Positions 6,552 through 11,866 of a stretch of DNA of 11,866 bases are shown in pieces. The stretch's first letter is position 1; every line of letters begins with the position of its first letter. A program made the position numbers and the translations under genes. The notes beneath the pieces are model-generated. The model was not told where the DNA came from, did not search any database, and worked only from the letters and a program-made list of their open reading frames with translations. This stretch comes from Pseudomonas sp. (GTDB lineage Bacteria; Pseudomonadota; Gammaproteobacteria; Pseudomonadales; Pseudomonadaceae). Where the stretch lies: NCBI GenBank assembly GCA_007117785.1, contig SKFV01000155.1, positions 1 to 11,866 on the forward strand. The letters run 5' to 3'.

Positions 6552-8954
6552 ATGTCACGTCTAAGAATGTATGCACTCCCCTGCGCACTCAGCGCCATTG
6601 CACTGACCCTGAGTGGCTGCCTCAGCTCCAGCGGAAGCAGCTCTTCTTCCAGCAGCTCACCCGGCACCATGCCGGAGTTCACCTTGAGTGCTCTATCCAG
6701 CGCACCAGACCAGGTGTCCGGCGGCGACCTGCTGCTGAGTATTGAGGGCGACCTCGAACTGATCGATAGCGAAATGGATAACCTGGAACTCTGGCTGAAT
6801 AACCAGGTGATCGAACCAGAACGCCTACGCACACGCAATGGCCGCATGGAAGTCCTTATTGATGGCCTTGCACTCGGTGATAACCAGCTAGAGCTGCACC
6901 ATACCACCCACGGTAAGCTGCATGATCTGGCATTGACCAATCACCCAATCAGCGGCCCGATTTTTTCCGGACCTCAACAGTACCCCTTCGTTTGCAGCAC
7001 GCTGGAGGAACTGGGCATACAGCCGCTGGTAGACAATCAGGAAGGCGGATACCCGGTTTACGATAATGATGACAACCTGATTGGTTACAGCAAAGACTGT
7101 AGTATCGAGCCACGTGTGGAGTTTCTTTACTACACCACAGCAGGCAACTTCCAACCCCTGCCCGGTGATGGCAGCCGCCCTGCCGACATGGCTACCGCGA
7201 ACCTGACCGATGGGCGTGATGTCGACTTTATCGTGCGCCGAGAGGTAGGCACCATTAATCGCTTTATCTACGACTTTGCCACCCTGGCCAATCTGGGCGA
7301 CAGCGCGGAAGCCGCCAGCATTGACAACTGGAATGGTCGTCTGCTGTTTGTTTTCCAGGGCGGCGTTGCCATCGGTCACAGTCAGGGTCGCGTCAGCGGT
7401 CGCGCGCTCGAGCCAGAAGTTCTGGGCAAAGGCTACAGCGTTATCTTCTCTACCGGAACGCGCACCAGCACCCATTACAATCTGGAAGTAGGTGGCGAAA
7501 CGGCCTTGATGACCAAGGAGCACTTCGTCAAACGCTTTGGCGTACCTGACTATACCGTGGCCATTGGCGGCTCCGGTGGCGGTATTCAGCAATACGTTTA
7601 CGCCCAGAACCACCCCGGCCTGCTGGATGCTGGCGTACCCCAGTATTCCTATCCAGACATGGTCACGCAAACTATCCATATTGGTGATTGCGAACTGCTT
7701 GAGCACTATATGGATGCCACCGACCGCACCAATCCCCGCTGGCGCACCACAGAAAACCGTAGCCTGCTGGTCGGTTTGAACGCCACTGACGACTATGCCG
7801 ATCCGCTGTTTGAGGCCAAGCAGATGCTTGGCTTTTCTTCTGCTCCCGGCATGACCGAATGCATTCCGGCATGGCGTGGTCTGACACCCCTGGTCATGAA
7901 TCCGCTGTTCGGTCAGGCGCGCAATCAGGAAAAAATGCAGCCCCCGGAAATCATGGCTGATGTGAACTGGACGCACTATGACGATCTGCGCAACATTTAC
8001 GGCCTGGACGCCAATGGCAATCCGCGCACCCTGTTTGATAACGTCGGCGTGCAATATGGCCTGCAGGCATTCACCGAAGGCAAGATCAGCGCCGACGAAT
8101 TTCTTCACCTGAACCGCTACATCGGCGGCTGGAAAAAACCCGAAGACATGGTGCAGGAAGGTTTCCCCTTCCTGGGCACGATCAACGACGTACTGGCTGA
8201 TCCCAGCCGCTTTGACCCCTGGAGCCGTCGCAACATGACCCTGAGCCCGGGCAGCGGCGATCCCGCGCCCCGCACCCAGGGTGACCTGCTGGCCATTCAG
8301 GCAGCCTATGAATCCGGCATGGTGTTTGATGGCGAGCTACCTATCCCAGTGATTGACTGGCGGCATTATCTGGAAGAAGTACTGGATATGCACAACAGCC
8401 ACCAGTCCTTCTCGGCACGTCAGCGCATCATCAACCGCATGGGTAACTCGGATAGTCAGGTGATCTGGTTTACCGATGCTCGTCCAACCGACACATCCAA
8501 CCCGAGCCGCCCACGTCCCAACGATATTCATGACCAGACCTGGGAAGCGCTGGATGTGCTGCATGACTGGGTCATGAATATCCGTAATAACCCAGAACGC
8601 AGCATCGGTGAAAACCGTCCAGCTGCGGCCGTCGACAGTTGCTTCAATAGCGACGGTAGCCTGATCGAGGCCGGTGATGGTGTCTGGAATGGCATTATCG
8701 ACAACAACCTTGACGGCGCCTGTACCCAGGAGTTCCCGACCTATACTACGTCACGTATGGTCGCTGGGAGCCCGATTGAAGGCAGCATCTTCAAGTGCAG
8801 CCTGAAGCCTGTCAGCACTGCGCTGAGTGACGGAACCTATGGTCACTGGGAACCCAGTCCGGCACAGATCACCGAACTGAACGCAATCTTCCCGGACGGC
8901 GTTTGTGATTACAGCGCACCCGACCAGGGCCGGCCTGCTGCAATGCGCGATTAA
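6552..8954 (+). CDS. DUF6351-family lipoprotein, predicted alpha/beta-hydrolase-like
   Basis: This 800-residue protein belongs to DUF6351, a family without an established substrate. It begins with a lipoprotein signal (residues 1-22, lipobox LSGC, lipidated Cys23) and a Ser-rich tether (24-36). Leu at +2 suggests outer-membrane sorting. DUF6351 landmarks are the start FTLSALSSAPDQVSGGD (43-59) and the C-terminal IFKCSLKP (746-753) and AIFPDGVCDYSAPDQGRP (778-795). A nucleophile elbow, IGGSGGG, places Ser341 as the likely catalytic serine after a predicted strand (VAIG). The acid and histidine are unassigned; candidates lie in DMHNSHQSF (612-620) and WFTDARP...NDIHD (639-661). Eight further cysteines (148, 183, 380, 437, 697, 724, 749, 785) suit disulfides in an exported protein. 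AGGGA lies before the ATG, and a strong terminator follows. Esterase or depolymerase activity is inference. Confidence 0.88.
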   Translation: MSRLRMYALPCALSAIALTLSGCLSSSGSSSSSSSSPGTMPEFTLSALSSAPDQVSGGDLLLSIEGDLELIDSEMDNLELWLNNQVIEPERLRTRNGRMEVLIDGLALGDNQLELHHTTHGKLHDLALTNHPISGPIFSGPQQYPFVCSTLEELGIQPLVDNQEGGYPVYDNDDNLIGYSKDCSIEPRVEFLYYTTAGNFQPLPGDGSRPADMATANLTDGRDVDFIVRREVGTINRFIYDFATLANLGDSAEAASIDNWNGRLLFVFQGGVAIGHSQGRVSGRALEPEVLGKGYSVIFSTGTRTSTHYNLEVGGETALMTKEHFVKRFGVPDYTVAIGGSGGGIQQYVYAQNHPGLLDAGVPQYSYPDMVTQTIHIGDCELLEHYMDATDRTNPRWRTTENRSLLVGLNATDDYADPLFEAKQMLGFSSAPGMTECIPAWRGLTPLVMNPLFGQARNQEKMQPPEIMADVNWTHYDDLRNIYGLDANGNPRTLFDNVGVQYGLQAFTEGKISADEFLHLNRYIGGWKKPEDMVQEGFPFLGTINDVLADPSRFDPWSRRNMTLSPGSGDPAPRTQGDLLAIQAAYESGMVFDGELPIPVIDWRHYLEEVLDMHNSHQSFSARQRIINRMGNSDSQVIWFTDARPTDTSNPSRPRPNDIHDQTWEALDVLHDWVMNIRNNPERSIGENRPAAAVDSCFNSDGSLIEAGDGVWNGIIDNNLDGACTQEFPTYTTSRMVAGSPIEGSIFKCSLKPVSTALSDGTYGHWEPSPAQITELNAIFPDGVCDYSAPDQGRPAAMRD

Positions 8955-8976
8955 CCAGCCCTGACCTCTGGCCTTG

Positions 8977-9014
8977 GCCCCGGCAAAGCGCTGCTCTGTC
9001 GGGGCTTTTTCTTT
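8977..9014 (+). terminator. Rho-independent terminator after the DUF6351 gene
   Basis: GCCCCGGCA (8977-8985) pairs with TGTCGGGGC (8997-9005) over 9 bp with one G-U pair and an 11-base loop. TTTTTCTTT follows directly. It lies 22 bases after the stop, so the next gene is probably transcribed mainly from its own promoter in 9015-9106. Confidence 0.9.
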
Positions 9015-9106
9015 CTGCTGCCATATACCCAATTCTGGTAATAGCGTGATGCCATGGCGGGGGCTAGTTTCAGGGGGTAATGTCCCTCAACATGGAAGGC
9101 AGTCTA

Positions 9107-11257
9107 ATGATAGATTTTCAAAAGTGGCCTCTGGCCGTAGCAGTTTCCTCGGCATTGGTGCTCGGTGGTTGTCTCGGCGGCAGCGGCAGTTCCAGTTCAG
9201 GTGGCACCGGTGGCGGAGCTGATCCGGGTCCAGGGCCCGGCGAGCTGTTCACCTATACCGTCAGCGTTGAGCAACCCTCTCCACTCATTGACGCTCAGAT
9301 AAATACCAGCACAGCTGAACGCCTTGTCAGCGCCGCTCTGAATAGTTTGATCAGCCAGGCCTTGGCCCAGGTCGCCGATGTTATCGTCCAACCAGAGGAC
9401 CTCTCGGTGCGGCGCTTTGTCGAAGACGGTGACGACGAGGAGCTCGAAGGCACCGAAGTCACTGAGGACGATGGCGTGTTCATTGTGCAAAGCCCTCAAG
9501 GCCCGGCGGGCGATGTATATATCCAGGTCAACCTGGGCAGCTTCGCCTATACCGTACCCGCCAGTCGGGACAGCCTGGTAGCCAACCCCATTACCACCCT
9601 GATTACCCAGCAAATTGCCAACCGGCTCGGCCAACTGGATGAATTGACCCTGGATGAAATCAATGAACTGGTCGAACGTATCGAGCTACTGGCCGAAGAT
9701 GAAGAAGTACGTAACGCCATTGACGCTGCTGTATTTGGTGCCAATAACACCGACCAGCTACTGGCAGCCCTCAATACCCAGCTCAGCGCGGTAGTGAATC
9801 AAGCGCTGGACGACTACACCACACCAGCAGCCAGCAGTAACGTCGCCAGCAACGCCAACGGTACTTTATATGCTCGCGGCATCTCCATCGGCGTATTTGC
9901 CGATGATGCTTTCAGCGGCGGTGGCGGCGTCTTGACCGGTCAACGGGTCAACCTGATCACAGCCAACTTTGGCACCAATAGCGTCGACGCCGAGATCAAG
10001 GCCGACGAGGAACTGGAAATCGAGTTCGTCCACAACTTCGGCCAGGATCAGGGCAACTTGACCGTGCTGGCCAACGTACTGGAAGAAGATGATAGCTTCA
10101 CCCTGCCATTGGATGCTCGCGGCATCCTGCTACCCGAGGAAGCACAGTTTGGCCCTTACGATGCTGACACGGCCAACGACGGCTCCAATTTCTATTGCGT
10201 CACCCAACAACAAGCTGAGTGTACCGATCGCCTCTATGTCGCCAGCTCCCGGGTAAGCGCAGCCGGCCCCAGTAACAATCCCTTCTCAACCATGGTGGGA
10301 GGCGACTTTGTGACCCGGGAAGTCAGGGACCTGGCCGACAACAACAGCCTGGTGGTGCGCGTGCTGGAGGGCAACCTGGAAGTCATCATCCAGCAGCCCA
10401 CCTCAACCGTCAGCCCTGCTGACTTGAGCGGCGACTATGACCTACTTGAATTCGCCAATAGTAGCTTCAACGGTAATCCTGGCGAAATGGAGCTGGAATC
10501 TTACCTGCTGGAGGCCAGCTTCGATGGCAACGGCGGGATTACTTTCTGTGAACCTCTGGCGCGCCATGTAGTTGGCAACCTGAATGTATTCAGCCCCCAG
10601 TTCTCCGAAGAGCGCACCGACTGCAGCGATGCCAACAATCAAGAAAGTGTTGACTACAGCCTGTCCAGCAACGGCGCGCTGGAGCTTGACCCGGACGGCG
10701 ATACCCCTCCGGGAGGCTGGCTGTCTGCCGACGGCCTGACCTTTGTGGTCGGCTATGAGGACCCCAACCTGGAGGACGTCATTGATGCCGGCTATGACCT
10801 GGAAGTCAGTGACGGCAGCACGCAAACAATCATCGGCGTCAAACGTGCTGGCAACATTGACCTGGCTGGTCGCAACTATCGCCTGCTGGCCACGGGTGCC
10901 AATGCCGATAACAACTTTGTCGGCATGCACCTGATCACCGCCGGCAGCCTGCGCTTTGACAGCCAGGGCGAGCCGAGTATCAGCGCCAGCCTGGCCATCC
11001 AGAACGTTAATGAAAGCGGCCTGGTCGCTGCCAACAATAACTTCCCACTGGATTTGTCCACCCTGGATAGCACCCTGAGTGCCGGCAAACTTAGCCTGGC
11101 CGGGGAATACAGCGTCAACGGCACGCCGATTGACTTCAACGCTGACGGCTATGTACAGGAAGGGGGTCGCCTGATCATTCTCAGCCACCTGCTGGAAAGC
11201 GGCGATACCTCAATGACTGGCTTGATGATGGCCGTTTGCACTAACTGCAACGACTGA
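9107..11257 (+). CDS. Acidic multidomain lipoprotein with a duplicated C-terminal domain, unknown function
   Basis: I do not recognise this 716-residue protein. A signal peptide ends in LVLGGC with lipidated Cys22; Leu at +2 suggests the outer membrane. A Gly/Ser/Pro tether (23-45) follows. A helical, Ala/Leu-rich part includes an acidic patch at 106-123 and an ANPITTLI motif near 159-166, then amphipathic helices rich in Glu and Leu. From about residue 245 it looks beta-rich. Two related modules close the protein: DLSGDYDLLEF from Asp439 and DLAGRNYRLLA from Asp585. Each later has a YS(L/V)-G-(L/I) strand, a DG turn and a GG-L segment. Six cysteines fall in three near pairs (364/372, 481/506, 711/714). 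The start at 9107 puts AAGG seven bases upstream and gives a normal signal length; ATGs at 9080 and 9092 are in frame but poorer. Confidence 0.8.
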   Translation: MIDFQKWPLAVAVSSALVLGGCLGGSGSSSSGGTGGGADPGPGPGELFTYTVSVEQPSPLIDAQINTSTAERLVSAALNSLISQALAQVADVIVQPEDLSVRRFVEDGDDEELEGTEVTEDDGVFIVQSPQGPAGDVYIQVNLGSFAYTVPASRDSLVANPITTLITQQIANRLGQLDELTLDEINELVERIELLAEDEEVRNAIDAAVFGANNTDQLLAALNTQLSAVVNQALDDYTTPAASSNVASNANGTLYARGISIGVFADDAFSGGGGVLTGQRVNLITANFGTNSVDAEIKADEELEIEFVHNFGQDQGNLTVLANVLEEDDSFTLPLDARGILLPEEAQFGPYDADTANDGSNFYCVTQQQAECTDRLYVASSRVSAAGPSNNPFSTMVGGDFVTREVRDLADNNSLVVRVLEGNLEVIIQQPTSTVSPADLSGDYDLLEFANSSFNGNPGEMELESYLLEASFDGNGGITFCEPLARHVVGNLNVFSPQFSEERTDCSDANNQESVDYSLSSNGALELDPDGDTPPGGWLSADGLTFVVGYEDPNLEDVIDAGYDLEVSDGSTQTIIGVKRAGNIDLAGRNYRLLATGANADNNFVGMHLITAGSLRFDSQGEPSISASLAIQNVNESGLVAANNNFPLDLSTLDSTLSAGKLSLAGEYSVNGTPIDFNADGYVQEGGRLIILSHLLESGDTSMTGLMMAVCTNCND

Positions 11258-11265
11258 GGAAACAC

Positions 11266-11293
11266 CTGCACAGGGCCGCCGTGCCCTGTGCAG
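11266..11293. terminator. Perfect 11-bp hairpin between convergent genes, likely bidirectional terminator
   Basis: CTGCACAGGGC (11266-11276) pairs perfectly with GCCCTGTGCAG (11283-11293) around a 6-base loop. It sits 8 bases after the lipoprotein stop and 10 bases beyond the end of the convergent regulator gene. Neither side has a strong T-run (only GTGTTTCC on the minus side), so termination strength is uncertain. Confidence 0.6.
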
Positions 11294-11303
11294 CTCTCAC
11301 CCT

Positions 11304-11866
11304 TCAGGGCTGAATCAAGCCCAGGCGCAAAGCCTCCTGCACGGCCTGCGCCCGGCTGCTAATGCCCAGTTTGCGATAGATATTGCGCACATGCTTGGCC
11401 GCCGTGTGATAACTGACGTCCAAAAGGTCTGCCACCTCAGCCGTCTTGTACCCCTTACTGATCATTTGCAGGCACTCTAGCTCGCGTTGACTCAGGTCTG
11501 TCAGCGCTTCCTCGTCAGCAAATCGGTCCCTGCTCGCATCAGCCTGATCCCTGAAGGCTGACAACATGCGCTGAGCAATACTGGCCGATAGCGGTGGCTG
11601 ACCCAATTCCAGGCCTGCCAGAGCCGTAGCCAGCGACTCACAGCTTTCATCCTTCAGCAGGTAGCCATGGGCGCCAGCCTGCAGCGCTGGCAGCAGATGC
11701 AAATCGTCATCATATAAAGTGGTCACAACCAACCAGGTGTCAGCCGACGCTTGCTGACAGGCCCGAATATAATCCACGCCCGAGCCATCCGGCAGTTGCA
11801 AGTCGATCAGGCAAAGATCAGGAGCACTCCAGTCAGGCATCGTCAGTGCGTGCAAAGCACTGTGCA
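11304..11866 (-). CDS. NarL/LuxR-family response regulator, N-terminus cut by the window edge
   Basis: This is a two-component response regulator: a receiver domain followed by a LuxR-type helix-turn-helix that binds DNA. The frame is open to the right edge. About 35 residues are missing, judged from the usual place of the phospho-acceptor Asp near residue 54, so the acidic pocket is not visible. The receiver keeps the acceptor Asp in CLIDLQLPDGSG, the conserved Thr in LVVTTLYDDD and the conserved Lys in GYLLKDES. The output domain is complete: LSQRELECLQMISKGYKTAEV, then the recognition region DVSYHTAAKHVRNIYRKLGI, ending ALRLGLIQP. It converges on the lipoprotein gene. Its kinase is not in the window. 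Control of the neighbouring lipoproteins is possible but unsupported by any site I can see. Confidence 0.93.
   Translation of the reverse strand, partial: HSALHALTMPDWSAPDLCLIDLQLPDGSGVDYIRACQQASADTWLVVTTLYDDDLHLLPALQAGAHGYLLKDESCESLATALAGLELGQPPLSASIAQRMLSAFRDQADASRDRFADEEALTDLSQRELECLQMISKGYKTAEVADLLDVSYHTAAKHVRNIYRKLGISSRAQAVQEALRLGLIQP

Noticed and set aside
6888..8108. 406-codon open frame on the minus strand inside the DUF6351 gene
   Set aside because: It lies wholly antisense to a well-supported family member, has no recognisable domain, and long antisense frames are common in GC-rich coding DNA with this codon phase.
6552..8954. Calling the DUF6351 protein a polyhydroxybutyrate depolymerase or hydroxybutyrate-oligomer hydrolase
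   Set aside because: Only the general serine elbow is shared; the N- and C-terminal landmarks are DUF6351, and nothing in the sequence identifies a polyester substrate.
9080..9106. Earlier ATGs (9080 and 9092) for the second lipoprotein
   Set aside because: At 9080 the G-rich site is only two bases away, and 9092 has none. Both would give an overlong n-region before the signal core.
10442..11188. 248-codon open frame on the minus strand inside the second lipoprotein gene
   Set aside because: It is antisense to a frame with a clear signal peptide, lipobox and internal repeats. The mirrored frame has no motif or ribosome site of note.
1..11866. CRISPR arrays, tRNA or rRNA genes, transposases, integrases or phage genes
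   Set aside because: No regularly spaced repeats, no RNA gene cores and no matching protein motifs were seen on either strand.

Overview
The window looks like chromosomal DNA from a gammaproteobacterium of the Pseudomonas group. The small NUDIX protein, the PurT, the YqfO-like protein and the LuxR-type response regulator all read like Pseudomonas-family proteins. A marine or halotolerant relative (Halopseudomonas-like) is my guess, not something the sequence proves. I see no rRNA, tRNA, CRISPR array, transposase or phage gene. Coding density is high, and no stretch over 300 bases lacks a gene.

Layout. Bases 1-1477 (minus) hold pyrG (CTP synthase), cut by the left edge. Bases 1599-4841 (minus) form a compact five-gene run, read from right to left: a CoA-type NUDIX hydrolase, a gamma-carbonic-anhydrase-like protein, a DUF1289 cysteine protein, purT, and an SGNH/GDSL hydrolase. 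Junctions are overlapping or only a few bases apart, so this is probably one operon. A 128-bp divergent region (4842-4969) separates it from a rightward pair: a second NUDIX hydrolase with an N-terminal zinc ribbon, and an L,D-transpeptidase that overlaps it by ATGA. A compact 68-bp palindromic element (6031-6098) lies between the transpeptidase and a convergent YqfO/NIF3-like gene (6117-6437, minus).

The right half is accessory in character. Two large, separately terminated lipoprotein genes read rightward: a DUF6351 alpha/beta-hydrolase-like protein (6552-8954) and an unrecognised 716-residue acidic protein with an internal domain duplication (9107-11257). Both have a signal peptide and lipobox followed by a Ser/Gly-rich tether, so both are probably outer-membrane anchored. 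A perfect 11-bp hairpin separates the second from a convergent NarL/LuxR-type response regulator, cut by the right edge.

How they fit together. The left half is housekeeping: pyrimidine and purine nucleotide synthesis (pyrG, purT), NUDIX clean-up of nucleotide or CoA derivatives, and cell-wall cross-linking or editing. The right half may be a surface or secretion-related module of unknown substrate. No described system is recognisable there. The strongest candidates for something new are the duplicated-domain lipoprotein and the 6031-6098 element.
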